From: Rana temporaria
Taxonomy: Eukaryota > Chordata > Amphibia > Anura > Ranidae
Direction: 5' to 3'
Assembly: GCF_905171775.1 (NCBI RefSeq)
Contig: NC_053494.1
Coordinates: 133,790,236-133,854,235, forward strand
Length of the DNA: 64,000 nt
Shown here: one piece after another, positions 21,226 through 33,850 of the stretch
How positions within the stretch are numbered: the first letter of the stretch is position 1
Layout: each line of letters starts with the position of its first letter
Notes under the pieces: generated by a model
Database searches by the model: none
The model's input: the letters and a program-made list of their open reading frames with translations, nothing else
Told to the model about the DNA's origin: nothing
Position numbers and translations under genes: made by a program

Positions 21226-23716
21226 CAGTAGGTGTTTGTGATATTGTGTTTTTAGCACGACAGCATCGCGCTGATTCTCGGCGACATGGTGCCGAGATCT
21301 CGCAGACATCTCGCACTCACTGGAATAGTGACAGCACATCCCAGCAAGCGCAACATAGAAGCGACGGGAGATCCGACTTGGATTCCCGCCAATTCTACAC
21401 GTGTGCGGCGTTTGTTATGAATCCTGAGGGGGAAGTCCCCGCCGGATTTTAAATAAAAATCCGGCATGGGTTCCCCCTCAGGAGCATACCGGGCCCTTAG
21501 GTCTGTTATGGGTTGTAAGGAGAGCCCCCCTACGCCGAAAAAAACGGCGTAGGAGGTCCCCCTACAATCCATACCAGACCCGTATCCAAAGCACGCTACC
21601 CGGCCGGCCAGGAAGGGAGTGGGGACGAGCGAGCGCCCCCCCCCGAGCCATACCAGGCTGCATGCCCTCAACATGGGGGGGTTGGGTGCTCTGGGGCAGG
21701 GGGGCGCACTGCGGGGGCCCCCCCACCCCAGAGCACCCTGTCCCCATGTTGATGAGGACAGGGCCCCTTCCCGACAACCCTGGCCGTTGGTTGTCGGGGT
21801 ATGCGGGCGGGAGGCTTATCGGAATCTGGGAGCCCCCTTTAATAAGGGGGCCCCCAGATACCGGCCCCCCACCCTAAGTGAATGGATATGGGGTACATCG
21901 TACCCCTACCCATTCACCTGTAGGAAAAATGTCAAAGTTAATAAACACACCACACAAGGGTTTTTAAAATAATTTATTTTTCTGCTCCGGAGGCTCCCCT
22001 GTCTTCTTTATTAGCTCTTTTACCAGGGGGAGCTTCTTCTTTGACATCTTCGGGTGAGTGGGGGCCGCCGTCTGGTTCTCTTCCACCGCCAGGGGGGCTT
22101 CTTCTTCCGCTATCCCGACGGGTCTTCTCCGCTATCCGGGGGGTCTTCTCAACTCTCCGGGGGTCTCCTTCTATGTTCGCCGCTCTCCGCTGTTGACTCG
22201 GCGCATCCCGGTTCTTCCTCTCGCTGTCCGGTGCCTTCTTCTTCCGTGCTGTACGTCTTCTTCTCCTTCCGTGCTGTGAGTTCTTCTTCCGTGCTGTGAC
22301 GTGTTCTTCACTTCTTCTCTTCTCCAGATGTTGACACGTCGCCTTTCCTCGCTGAAATGATGGGTGCGTGGCTTGCATCGGATTTATATAGACCTCACAA
22401 TCCCATCATGCTCTGGTACCTACCCATGTGATACCTACCCACATGGGTAGGTATCACATGGGTAGGTACAGAGCATGATGGGACTGTGAGGCCTATATAG
22501 GTCCGATGCAAGCCACGCATCCATCATTTCAGCGAGAAGGGCCGGCGTGTCAACATCTGGAGAAGAGAAGAAGATGACGTCACAGCCCGGAAGAAGAAGA
22601 ATATGTCACAGCACGGAAGAAGAAGATAGACGTTCAGCGCTGAAGGAGAAGGCACCGGACAGCTGGAGGAAGAACCGTGGTGCGCCGAGTCAACAGCGGA
22701 GAGCGGCGAACATAGAAGGAGACCCCCGGAGAGTTGAGAAGACCCCCCGGATAGCGGAGAAGACCCGTCGGGATAGCGGAAGAAGAAGCCCCCCCCGCCG
22801 AAGACGCTGGAGGAAACCCGCCGGGGGGTGGGGGCTTTTTTAAAAGCGACCCCCCCCGGCGGTGGAAGAGAACCAGACGGCGGCCCCCACCCACCCGAAG
22901 ACGTCAAAGAAGAAGCTCCCCCTGGTAAAAGAGCTAATAAAGAAGACAGGGGGAGCCTCCGGAGCAGAAAAATAAATTATTTTAAAAACCCTTGTGTGGT
23001 GTGTTTATTAACTTTGACATTTTTCCTACAGGTGAATGGGTAGGGGGTACGATGTACCCCATATCCATTCACTTAGGGTGGGGGGCCGGTATCTGGGGGC
23101 CCCCTTATTAAAGGGGGCTCCCAGATTCCGATAAACCTCCCGCCCGCATACCCCGACAACCAACTGCCAGGGTTGTCGGGAAGGGGCCCTGTCCTCATCA
23201 ACATGGGGACAGGGTGCTCTGGGGTGGGGGGGCCCCGCAGTGCGCCCCCCTGCCCCAGAGCACCCAACCCCCCATGTTGAGGGCATGCAGCCTGGTACGG
23301 CTCAGGAGGGGGGGGCGCTCGCTCGTCCCCACTCCTTTCCTGGCCGGCCGGGTAGCGTGCTTTGGATACGGGTCTGGTATGGATTGTAGGGGGACCCCCT
23401 ACGCCGTTTTTTCGGCGTAGGGGGGCTCTCCTTACAACCCATAACAGACCTAAGGGCCCGGTATGCTCCTGAGGGGGGAACCCATGCCGGATTTTTATTT
23501 AAAATCCGGCGGGGACTTCCCCCTCAGGATTCATAACAAACGCCGCACACGTGTAGAATTGGCGGAAAACCAAAACGGATCTCCCGTCGCTTCTATGACG
23601 GCTTTGTCTCTATCGCGGCAAGCCAGCTCGGCGCTGGCTCCCGCGATGGGGCTCGTAGGTGCTCAATCTCGCCGAGAAAGGGAGCGAGATTGACACAATA
23701 TCGCGTGCACCTACTG
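21226..23716. mobile_element. Giant foldback element, 2.49 kb, TA duplication
   Basis: The arms 21226-22440 and 22445-23716 are inverted copies around a 4-base centre at 22441-22444. The ends are CAGTAGGTG and CACCTACTG. TA flanks both sides, and the host sequence across it (cat-TA-catgc) matches the undisturbed other end of the Tc1 host. Landmarks recur in mirror order: tacgccg runs at 21530 and 23400, gagcaccctgtccccatgtt at 21736 with its complement near 23200, and cacatgggtaggta at the centre. Open frames in the arms are arginine- and proline-rich products of GC-rich repeats, not proteins I recognise. It is probably mobilised by a Tc1/mariner-type transposase supplied elsewhere. Confidence 0.9.
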
Positions 23717-23852
23717 TACATGCAAAGCAAGATAGTTCAAGCCGTGATTTGTCATAATTGTGATGATTATGGCTTACAGCTCATGAAAACCCCAAATTCA
23801 CAATCTCAGAATATTAGAATATTGTGAAAAGGTGCAATATTCTAGGCTCAAA

Positions 23853-24562
23853 GGGCCAGATTCACAGCAGAAATATGCTGGCGTATCTACTGATACACCG
23901 GCGTATTTTCAAATTTGCCGCGTCGTATCTTGATTTGGAATCCTCAAACCAAGATACGACGGCTTTTGGCATAGATCCGACAGGTGTACGGCTTCATACA
24001 CCTTTGGATCGTAGGTGTAATTCTCCGTGGGCTGCTGGGTGGAGTTTGCGTCGTTTTCCAGCGTCGGGTATGCAAATTAGCTGTTTACAACGATCCACGA
24101 AGGTACGCGCGTTCGTCGCATTCTCTTACGTCGGTTTTTCCCGTCGTAAAGTTAAGTGTGCTATTTAGATGGTGTAAAATTACACCATCCATGTTAAAGT
24201 ATGGCCGTTATTCCCGCGTCAAATTCTATTTTTTTTTTTATGCGTAAGACGTCCGGAAATACGAAAGTACGTTACGCACATCGCCGTTCAAAAAACACAT
24301 CGGGGCGCCGTAATTTTGCGCAAAGCACGGCAGGAAATTTCCAAACGGAGCATGCGCAGAACGTTCGGCGCGGGAACGCGCCTAATTTAAATGGTACGCG
24401 TCCCATTTGAATTAGGCGGGCTTGCGCCGGACGGCTTTACGCTACGCCGCCGAAAGTTTACACGCAAGTGCTTTGTAAATCAAGCACTTACGCTGGAAAC
24501 TTGCGGCGGCGTAATGTAAACAGGATACGATACGCCGCCGCAAATCTACATGAATCTGGCCC
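23853..24562. mobile_element. GGGCCAGATTCAC-family MITE, full length, AAA duplication
   Basis: AAA at 23850-23852 and 24563-24565 bounds GGGCCAGATTCAC and TGAATCTGGCCC. The interior has the family landmarks gcgtcgggtatgcaaatta and gcgccggacg. It is inserted within the Tc1/mariner host, downstream of the foldback. Confidence 0.88.
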
Positions 24563-24610
24563 AAAGTGTCCCACTCTAATCAGCTAATTAAGCCATAACA
24601 CCTGCAAAAG

Positions 24611-25080
24611 GTGTTAAAGTCTATTGTGAAGTTTCCACAGTCTGTGTTGCTTTGGGGAGCCATGTCATCTGCTGGTGTTGGTCCACTGTGCTTCATTAAG
24701 TCTGGGGTCAACACAGCCGTCTGCCAGAAGATTTTGGAGCACTTCATGCTTCCTTCCGCAGATGGGCACTATGGGGATGCTGACTTAATTTTCCAGCAGT
24801 GCCCACACTGCCAAAAGCACCAAAATCTGGTTCAATGATCGTGGGATTACTGTGCTTGGTTGGCCAGCAAACTCGCCTGACCTGAACCCCATAGAGAATC
24901 TATGGGGCATTGCCAAGAGAAAGATGAAAGACATGAGACCAAACATGCCTAAAAGCTGAAGGCCGCTATTGAAGCATCCTGGTCTTACATAACACCTCAG
25001 CAGTGCCACAGGCTGATAGCTTCCATGTCACTCAGCATTGTGGCAGTAATTGCTGCAAAAGGAGCCCAAACCAAGTACTG
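24611..25080 (+). pseudogene. Tc1-like transposase, catalytic-half pseudogene
   Basis: The translation at 24611-24838 includes SVLLWGAMSSAGVGPLCFIK, ILEHFMLPSADGHYGDADLI and IFQQ, the DDE core of a Tc1-type cut-and-paste transposase. A frame change near 24800 shifts the rest. The next frame reads GWPANSPDLNPIENLWG, the region holding the last catalytic acidic residue, then a stop in what should be the C-terminal helix. The DNA-binding N-terminal half is missing upstream. The gene is inactive through frameshift, stop and truncation. Confidence 0.85.
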
Positions 25081-25360
25081 AGTACATATGCATGCTTATA
25101 CTTTTCAGAGGTCTGATATTGTTCTATGTACAATCCTTGTTTTATTGATTGCATGTAATATTCTAATTTTCTGAGATTGTGAATCTGGTGTTTTCATGAG
25201 CTGTAAGCCATAATCATCAGAATTATGACAAATCACGGCTTGAACTATCTTGCTTTGCATGTAATGAGTCTATCTCATATATTCGTTTCACCTTTTAGGT
25301 TGCATTAGTGAAATAAATGAACTTTTGCACGATATTCAAATTTTTCGAGTTTCACCTATA

Positions 25361-26145
25361 TGCCCCACTGATAGCACTCACAGAAGTTAGTGTAGAACTA
25401 CAAGATAAAGAGACAGTTTAAGTGCAGTTTCCATAAATACTGTATGTGCACATCTATTAGGACAAACAAGATAGATCCACTTTATTGCCTACTAGAGCTT
25501 AGTGTTAGAAAATATTAAACTAAGTTGTAAAACATTTTACATTTGGAAACCATTATGTGAGCATTAGGGAAGCAGAACATTCAAGCATTGCCATCTTGAT
25601 ACAATAAACCTAAATAATCTACTGGGGATTTTTTTTTTAAGATTTTACCATTAATTATATATATTACAGAATTTCACAAATTCTGTATTACAAATTTCTG
25701 TTGGTATTTGCTACATATTGTATTGAAAATGATATATATAGTTTCTGAACCAGTTGATGCTTCAAAGCTCTATTTGCTAGTATCATACTAGAGTAGCCCA
25801 ACAGCCACATAATCTTATGAGCTCACAAACATTTCCTCTTCTGTCCTAATGATGTCAAAGGTTGCTAAATGTAAATGTTGTCATTTTGATCTTTTTCCAC
25901 CAATTACTTATAGACTGTTTAATGCCAGCTCTCTTCCTATCCATATTATTACATTATATATCGAAGGTATTAAAACACAGGAGCCCCACACCACCAAGCG
26001 ATCACGGATGCAAGTGAAATCAAACAAAATAAATCCACATACATGGATTCAGAACCAATCTTTAAGCTGTTGCTAACAAATCCTCATCAAATCAGATCAG
26101 AAAAAATGATTAAATGTCACAATAAACAGTGCTTGTGTAATCAAC
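25361..26145. other. No recognised gene or element
   Basis: AT-rich sequence between two transposon regions, with no inverted ends, arrays or protein matches. Confidence 0.55.
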
Positions 26146-26148
26146 ATG

Positions 26149-26721
26149 CTAATACAATACAATGTATGCTTGGATCAAACACCAGGAAATAACTCTGGTG
26201 ACAATCATAAGCTGACAGTCCACCAGATAAAGAGTCAATGATATGGAGGCTTTAGTGAAGAAGTGATCCATTGTGAGAGGTATCCTCAATCACCAGTTGT
26301 TCCCCATATGATGCTGAAATTTGTTTTATGAGACCACAGCTTAACCCATAGGAGTTTGCAGCAAAGATGGCCTAATGGTGGGCAGAGTGTAGTGAGGAAT
26401 CTGCGGTATGAGCCACACACTTGCCGATGATTGACCACAGCCTGACCCGTATGAGCCTGCAGCGATGATGATCTGACAGATAGTGAAGTGGAGAGAGATT
26501 TGTGCTATGAGCCATACACTTGCCTATGTCTGGTAAGTGTTGAATTTGTAAGAAACGGTATTCACTTTTGACGACTGGTGAGTGAGGATACCTATCACAG
26601 TGGATCACATCTTCACTGAAGCCTCCATATTACAAAATCTTTATCTGGTGGACTGTCACTTTATGATCGTCAAGAGTTATTTGCGGATGTTTGATCCAAG
26701 CATACATTGTATTGTATAAGC
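26149..26721. mobile_element. Foldback element with tandem core
   Basis: Inverted arms at about 26149-26310 and 26560-26721 share tacaatacaatgtatgcttg, ttggatcaaac, cagtccaccagataaag and tatggaggctt with their complements. The core holds two diverged direct units starting near 26332 and 26435. Each carries gaccacagc, a ccgtatgag-type word and gagccacacacttgcc or a close variant. No target duplication could be fixed, and no protein is encoded. Confidence 0.8.
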
Positions 26722-26774
26722 GCATATTACTACATCAACGCCCTTTTCTTCCACAGCTTTTTAGATCTACCTAA

Positions 26775-27540
26775 ACTTACATGATTGCATAGTTAGTCTG
26801 GTTGAAAAAGATATATGTCCATCTAGTTCAATCAATAACTTTAAGCTGTAGTATGTATAAATGGTTCTGACATCTATTTTTGTGACACAGACAGAAGAGA
26901 AAATGTTTTTTTTTTGTGGAAAATATTGTGTATTTATGGAGCACATTCGGACACTCAAGTCTTGCAAACCATTAATATAGATCTCACTGAACTATGGGAT
27001 AAATTTGTTCAGTGATGACCTTACACCTATGCCGCGTACACACGATCAGTCCATCCGATGAGAACAGTCCGAAGGACCGCTGTCATCGGTTAACCAATGA
27101 AGCTGACTGATGGTCTGATGCGCCTACACACCTTTGGTTAATTAACCGATCGTGTCAGAACGCGGTGACGTAAAACACAACGACGTGCGAAAAAAACGAA
27201 GTTCAATGCTCCCAAGCATGCGTCGACTTGATTCTGAGCATGTGCGGGTTTTTAACCGATGCTTTTGCATCCTAACGATCGGTTTTGACCCATCGGTTAG
27301 GTGTCCATCGGTCAAATTTTAAAGCAAGTTCTCATTTTTTTGACCGAAGGATAACTGACCGATGGGGCCCACACATGATCGGGTTGGACCGATGAAAGCG
27401 GACCTTCAGTCCGTGTCGCGTGTACGCGGCCTTAAAGTGAATAATTCTACACCAAGTTCACCATATGGACCACTCACTGTATGTATTTATACATATTGAT
27501 CATATCCCCCCTTAATCTCCTCTTCTCAAGAGGGAACACA
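26775..27540 (-). pseudogene. CR1/L2-type LINE 3' fragment, interrupted
   Basis: On the minus strand the right part (27440-27540) reads tcttgagaagaggagattaa and gggggatatgatca, matching the end of the reverse-transcriptase ORF also seen at 61290-61340. The left part (26775-26830) carries gttgaactagatggac and cagactaactatg, the 3'-terminal sequence of the same family. A MITE at 27024-27431 splits it. It is 5' truncated and frame-broken. Confidence 0.7.
27024..27431. mobile_element. CGTACACACG-family MITE, TTA duplication
   Basis: TTA at 27021-27023 and 27432-27434 bounds it. GCCGCGTACACACGATCAG lies a few bases in from the left edge, and CGCGTGTACGCGGCC is the right edge. The interior is rich in ccgatg and catcgg words. 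Contains gtgacgtaaaacacaacgac, which is shared with the copies at 48788 and 62673. Confidence 0.8.
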
Positions 27541-29263
27541 TTTAGATTCAGCTAATCAAGTGAAGTTCCACTTTAAGCCTTAACTGCTCTCTGTGTTATT
27601 TTCTTTAGAACTGTACTGCAGTAACTGATGAGACCTCACCCTAATTCTGACTACCCTAAAGTATTTCACATGACCTCTGTGGTGTTCAGACACTCTGCCA
27701 AAACACAGTTCAGTTTAAAAGGCCAGAGCACAGTACTGGACCACACACACGGTGCGACAATAATGTGGTTTGCTATAGGTAAGTGTGCTGAAGCAGTGGC
27801 CATAATATTCAAACTAGTGAATGACCCTTAAATTAGAACAACTTCCTTTTTAACTAATCCCCAATGTATTGTGTCACATATGTCAGGTATAAAAAAAAGT
27901 TTTATTTTGAAAGACTTTTTTTTGCAGCTTAGCATGTAGTGAAAACCCATCTGGTTACATACTGCAGACTATACACAGTTAACCTTTAAAAAGACTGTGT
28001 TGGAAGATATTAACTTCTTTTATAAAGACATCACAAGCTGCTTTGATGGGATTTGCCAAATATCCTCCAGAGGCTTCAAAGACTGTGAGGAGGTGTCTCC
28101 TTGGTAGCTGCCATCGATGACAGATGAATCCTCAGGAGAAAGCCAGGAATGCTGAGTCAGAAGTGACAGTTTCATTTGTACGCGTCAATCACCTATTGTC
28201 CATTGCTGAGACCACCAATGTCGCAAATTGTCTGTTTCGTTTAGGCAGGGCAAGCAACCAACACCATTTCACACATAAAAATGTTGGGAGAGCATCAGGA
28301 TAGTGACAGATTTCCTTAGATGACTTTAGACAGAAAGAAACACCTGGATTTGCTCCTAGTAATAACTAAGTTAATGTTCTTTTTAAAGAATTGTGAACTG
28401 CCTTTACTTTCCTAGGACTGCATCAGCATTAAAAGTAGTTGAACAACTAATAGCAGCCTAACTAAAATATGATTAGGGTAAATATTGTTTTCTATAACTG
28501 TAGCAATCAACCTATTTAAAAAAAATGTGTGTTATTGATTTAATGACCAGGACCCAACAGAGAGTAAGGAACAGTCACTGCCCCTTGACCACTCACTGGA
28601 CCCTTGTCCCTTTTCCTGTAATCAAGCAGTAAACACAAAATGTGACAATGCATTTTTGAAATTTCCACCAAGCTGCCTTAACACGCTGTAAAGCTTTATT
28701 ACAGACTTTAGGATCCACTCACATCTTTGCAACGCAATGCATCAATTTGTTTATCGCCCGACAGCATAGGCCAGCCCAATCACTTGAATTGGATGCCATA
28801 CATTTGACAAATGTGCCCAATTTTTGCAAAGTGCATTTGCCATGCATTTCGTCACCTGAAAAAACATGCAACTGCTACCTGCATTTAGACTTCCATTAGG
28901 AAATAATGGCACCACAAACACGATGCAAGTTTCAGTGAATTTTCCAAGTGTTTCTTAGAACACGGGCAGCCTTACTGCAGGTCCCACATCCCACAAGACA
29001 TGCTAATACAAAAGACACCATCTTGGCTCTCTGGCACTGCTCTTACACTTATTTCATGACAGGTCTACTATTCAAGTGTGGAGAGAGAATGTCTGGCAAA
29101 CTCGATAAGAATCTCATTGTCTGAAGCTTGCAAGGTCCACTGTACTACATCTTGTGTACTGCTGCACTATCATCTGTGTTTTTCTGTGCACAAATCTTTA
29201 AGCCCTGTACTGTATACATGGGCTGAATGCTTGGAGAAAGCAAGGGTACTTACAGGATCACCA
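27541..29263. other. No recognised gene or element
   Basis: Moderately AT-rich sequence. I see no transposon ends, arrays or recognisable exons. Confidence 0.55.
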
Positions 29264-29271
29264 GGGATTTC

Positions 29272-29626
29272 TAGGGTGACCACGTGTCCCGGGTTGCCCG
29301 GGACAGTCACGCATTTTGCAGGTCTGTCCCGGGCACCTTCATTCCAGGATAATACAGTGTCCCGGAATGAAACTGATACAGCCACCCCTGAAGCCAATCT
29401 AATGCCCCCAAAAAAGGCTGCCACATCACCACTTTACTCACTGACAGTACTTGTCCTGGCTGGGAATGCCTGGAGGAGCACAGTCCCTGCGCCCTGCTTG
29501 TGATTGGAGAAATCATAAATCCTGCCTCTTGTGTCCAATCCCTGTGCTGTGATTCGTTAAAGCACAAGCTGATTTTTTGGGAAGGGGGGTGTCCCTGAAT
29601 GGTAGTTTGGAAATGTGGTCATCCTA
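29272..29626. mobile_element. hAT MITE with 8-bp duplication
   Basis: The exact 8-bp repeat gggatttc flanks it (29264-29271 and 29627-29634). The ends are TAGGGTGACCACGTGTCC and the complement of TAGGATGACCACATTTCC. The interior has several gtcccgg words near the left end. The length of 355 bp and lack of a transposase make it non-autonomous. Confidence 0.9.
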
Positions 29627-29634
29627 GGGATTTC

Positions 29635-30265
29635 ACATGAATGAAGCAATACAAAGAGAACAGGATACTTTCTCTTGCAAGTACATGGTACAGCAGGCAC
29701 ATATCAGGAATATGAAGTGTTGGGGGTAACAAACACTTTAACATTGAATGCAGAGAAGCAACCTTTTGTAAACAGGGCACAGCCTAGCTACTGAATAGAT
29801 GTGACTTTATTTTGGTAAGAGCTGAATGGCCAGCTTCCATAGAGCTGTCTGTTTGATTGCAGGCGAGTGTACAGATTTCCCACTTACAATGGCCATATGG
29901 GCATCCAAGCCTGTACAATTCTGCTCCTGACACACTATGTCCACTTATAAAAGTTAGCTGAACTTCAAATAGGGGTTGTTTCTTTTTTCCTCTTGCAAAA
30001 ATTCTTCTGGACAACAGTCCATCTACAAATTGTTCCTTTATTCATCTCTTCAGCTGGACCATCCTACCAGGCCTCTTTTTCCTGTGGCATATCTCTGCTG
30101 CCATATGCTGCAGTTCCAGTGCATATTGCAGAAGTAATTTTCCTACTCTATATCAGGCCGTGTCAATATTTGATCACTCAGAATACCCAGCTACTTTGTT
30201 TACACTCATCTGTCAGCTAAGGAAATGTCATTCTTAGCAAGTTGAAGTCGAACATGTAGGTAGGT
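29635..30265. other. No recognised gene or element
   Basis: Sequence of ordinary composition with only chance open frames. Confidence 0.5.
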
Positions 30266-30269
30266 GTCA

Positions 30270-30495
30270 AAAGGTCAACGGGCATCATTCATCTTGATAC
30301 AATGTGCAAAGGGCCAGTATCGAGGGGCCCCAATATTTTTAAAGGGGGCTTCCACATTCTGACAGGAATCACACCCACACATCTCCTCAACCACCAGGAC
30401 AGGGTTTTGGTAGCTCTTGTTCTCATCAATATGGGGACAATGTGCTTTTCTAGGGGTTCTCCGTGGCATGTTAACCCCCCCCCCCCATGATTAGT
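30270..30495. repeat. Diverged fragment of the foldback arm family
   Basis: The order gggccagtatc, then aaagggggct-tcc, then acagg followed by tcatcaatatggggaca, parallels the right arm of the 21226-23716 foldback at about 23080-23220. It is far more diverged than those arms are from each other. It ends in a C tract at 30476-30486. Confidence 0.6.
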
Positions 30496-31262
30496 AGTAC
30501 ATGTCAATCATCTACAACCTAAATTGTATCTTTTTCTTTGTAAATGTCAGTTTTACTGTGGTACATTGAACACATCACAGGTTTAAGGCAGTTACCCTGC
30601 GTGTTATTTAGCTCTCTTACTTCCGCTGCCGTGGCAGTGGCGGAGCTCGGGGGAGGCTTTTACATAAAGTCTTGGTGGCTATAGCCGCTAAATCACTTTC
30701 TTTAAACCCCAGAGTATATCTCTCCATGCAACCAGCCCCCACCAAATGACAGGCATCTAAAAGACCCCTGATTTTCCATCAAAGCCTTAAAAATAGTACA
30801 CATACAGGAATGTGTGTCTCCTTTGTGATTCAAATAAAAGTTCAGTGAAAAAATAAAGTTTTAATAAAAGCAATCAAACAATAAAGTGACACCCAAGCAC
30901 TCAACCCCCTCCTCGAAAATTCAGGCCGCGTCATACCTTCTGTACAGAACCTGAACACTTTCTTTGAAATCAGCTTCCAGGTTTTAGCCACTGAATGCAG
31001 GTTTGAAATCGTGCAAGTTCAGCTGAACTCGTACGATTTCAAACCAGCTTTTCAGTGCGAGTTTAGGGGTGATTTGACAAACATCCGTGTGGGTTCAGAT
31101 GTCTATTGAAATCTCTCTCGAAGTCGCCTTTTGGGAATCAATGCGGCGCCGCAAAGTCGGCGTCTCACTAATTCGAATGGTGCCATTGCCGGCAATAGGC
31201 TCTGACTCGACATGCGATTAGACATGTCAAATAGCATATCAAATCGGCCTGATGTGAATGGG
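30496..31262. other. Mixed sequence with a probable MITE end near 31262
   Basis: A hairpin gtttgaaatcgtgcaagttc paired with the complementary gaactcgtacgatttcaaac lies at 30999-31044. The stretch 31100-31262 ends in gatgtgaatgggggctta, which resembles the right end of a small terminal-repeat element. No clear left end was found. Confidence 0.4.
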
Positions 31263-33626
31263 GGCTTATTGTCAAAGCTTAATTGAACAAGCTGAAGTTA
31301 GAAGCTGATGGGGTACCATGCACAATTGCACCAGATTTTGCACTCTCCAGTTGTGTACTTGGGTAATTGTTGTGGCAGAAGTCCTGCCAAGAATAATTTG
31401 TTAATTTCCGAAGGGAAGGTGGTCACCTGCTTCTCTTTGGGCTAGTGTTACTGTTCACTGCTATTGTGCCACTCTCATTCTATTGACTGACATGGCCGAA
31501 TTCTATTTATTGACACCAAATTTAACAGAATGGCCAATCGACTGAATGATCAGGAAGAGAATACCTGTTATTGCAGTCTACTAAACAGGTGTAAAGTTAG
31601 AAACAGTCATGTAAAACAGGCTAAGGATGGCACACATACATATATTGAAGAATAATGAAAGCTTCACAAACATGAACTCTGCACATCAATGTCTCTGACT
31701 CAGTCAAGGTTACGTGGTTGAATAGCATTGTCTCTGTTAGACTCTATAACAACAGAAAGTCAAGCTAAGAAAAAATGTCTTCATTATCAGTAAAAGAGTT
31801 CAGAACACAGCTACTTTTGATTATCCTCTCAAACTGCATCCCTCATAGTAAAGTCCTTAGTAGCTTTGGTAACATGTATGAACAACCAGAGAGATCCAAC
31901 ACCCAAGGACAACAAGCACCCCCACTGGAATTGGAGTACTCTGGTAGCAATCAGGGAGGGGCTCCCTACAGTGGCTGGGCCTTCTGAAGATGCTGTGTGT
32001 TGTTAGACTCTAGCCCGGGTGCCTGCATGCCAGTTCTGACAGCAAATCACTTGCCAAGCTACCTCTGCCTCAACCATGTTTGGCTTCTCTGGGTTGCTGG
32101 GGAAGGGAAGCTGAGGAATTTATACTCATTGAGAGGGTCCAAGAACACTGGGAAAGTGATTTATAGGGATTACACCTGTATCTGAGCATGATTAGTAAAT
32201 GAACATTATGCTACACTCATGCTGTACAGATGGCTGAGCACTATGCAAGGTTCTCTAACCTGTACAATCATTTTGTTTTCTCATTGGGGGCTGTCATGTA
32301 CCAACCAATAGACATTGAATCTTCACCTGATCCATCCATAAAAAGACCAACATATGAGACTGCAAACCACTGTTTATGAGCAGTCTGATAGTATTCTGTT
32401 ATTGGCTTAACATAGATTGAAAATGGTGAAAAAGCAGGTGGGAACTATTATACGAAAAAACATCTCAGTATTATTTTACAGAGGTGACCCTTATAATTAA
32501 AAGTATGCACATAAACAGCCTTGCTACAGAAACACAAACAACTGCATTCTTAGAAATGTTTCCAGTTCTGCCTTCTTATCAATAAAATTTGCAGCTTTCG
32601 TATTTAAACCAGAAAACGTGAGGCCTCAGGCCAGACACAGATGCAGTTTAGCCTTCTTTTAAAATTAAGCATTTTCTCTCCTTACAACTATTTTCTGCAT
32701 TCTCCAACATTCAGGGTTATATGCTCAGTTTTTGCTACCTTAGGCCCTTATATATTAATTAGAATGTGTTTTGCATTGTCAAAAAGCATATTCAACAACC
32801 GCAGCTCCACAAGTTTTACTGTATCCATGAATGAGTATGTATACAGAATATAGATTATAATTTTTTTATACATATTTTTTTTAAGTGAAATTCTTTTACA
32901 GGGATAATTTGCTGCCCATCAGTGAGCAAATATGAGTTTTCCTTGCACAGTATTGTTTCAGAAACCAGTTTTACAGTAACCATCTTTACAGTTGTGTCAA
33001 ATAGCAAAGGAGAATTGGTTGACATCATTCATTAACAAAGAATTTTCACATGTTTCCTATCCCTGAAATTGAAAAGATAATGTTTTGCATTCCAGGATGT
33101 GACAACATGCAAAATGTGCCTGCTCACACCACCATTACTTATGGCCGGCAGGTGGAACCACAGACCATAGTGGGGGATGCAGGCATATGACACACCTTGA
33201 AGTGTTGGGTGCTGTAGATTCTACTAGATCTTGTAATACTGAAAGAAAGTGGAGATATGATTCACCAGCAGTAAACTGGTACATTTCTATTGAAGTTTTA
33301 CTGTACAATGTATAAAACAATAGCTGAACACAATGACAACAAAAGACGGTACAATAATGTTTTATTGGGATGACCCAACTTCCAACTTATTGTCCTCTAG
33401 ATAAGTACCAAAAGCTACATAAGAAAAATAAATCTTAAAACAAGACACAAGGTAAGAATAAAGAAGGAGTTAAGAAAAGGACATAAAAGGGGTAAACGTG
33501 GGTGCAGAAAGGGGGTGTGGGGTGATTAAAGGACCTTGGGGGCTGGGAAACTCTCCTCCTCATTCCCTGGGGTATCTAGATTTATTATTTCAGCGAGTGA
33601 GTTTTAATCCATTAGAAGACAGTGGT
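31263..33626. other. No recognised gene or element
   Basis: About 2.4 kb with no inverted ends, arrays or convincing protein matches. Open frames are short and of local composition. Confidence 0.55.
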
Positions 33627-33850
33627 GTGGATTTACGTTGCAAGTGTAGTTGCATTCATTTTCCCTAAGGCTTAGTAAATCTGGTAACGCTTCTAATTTG
33701 CATCATGAATTTTTTTTATATTCCCTGCACCTGATTGGGTACTGTTTATGAAGTGAAGCTTCAGCACATTTATATTTACTAAGGAAAATGAGTGCAGCTG
33801 CACTTGCAAAGGGCACAGTCTATTTCCCTTTAGTAAATCTACCACAGTGA
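33627..33850. mobile_element. MITE with GTGGATTTAC ends
   Basis: The left end gtgtggatttac and right end gtaaatctaccaca are inverted. Internal words tgcagctgcacttgcaaag and gggcacagtctatttccctt match the copy at 52106-52372. The borders are accurate to a few bases. Confidence 0.65.

Larger units (their letters stand above)
21136..25358 (+). mobile_element. Tc1/mariner element carrying two nested insertions
   Basis: TA at 21134-21135 and 25359-25360 flanks inverted ends CAGGTGAAACTC and GAGTTTCACCTA. The inner parts of the ends also match, for example tcactaatgcaact near 21184 with the complement near 25300. Two elements were inserted later: a 2.49-kb foldback at 21226-23716 and a MITE at 23853-24562. 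Without them the element is about 1.0 kb, shorter than a complete Tc1-like transposon, so part of the transposase gene was also lost. The remaining transposase lies at about 24611-25080. Confidence 0.88.

Noticed and set aside
22054..23043. Arginine- and lysine-rich open frames as proteins
   Set aside because: They appear in mirror-image pairs in the two arms of the foldback and derive from purine-rich repeats.
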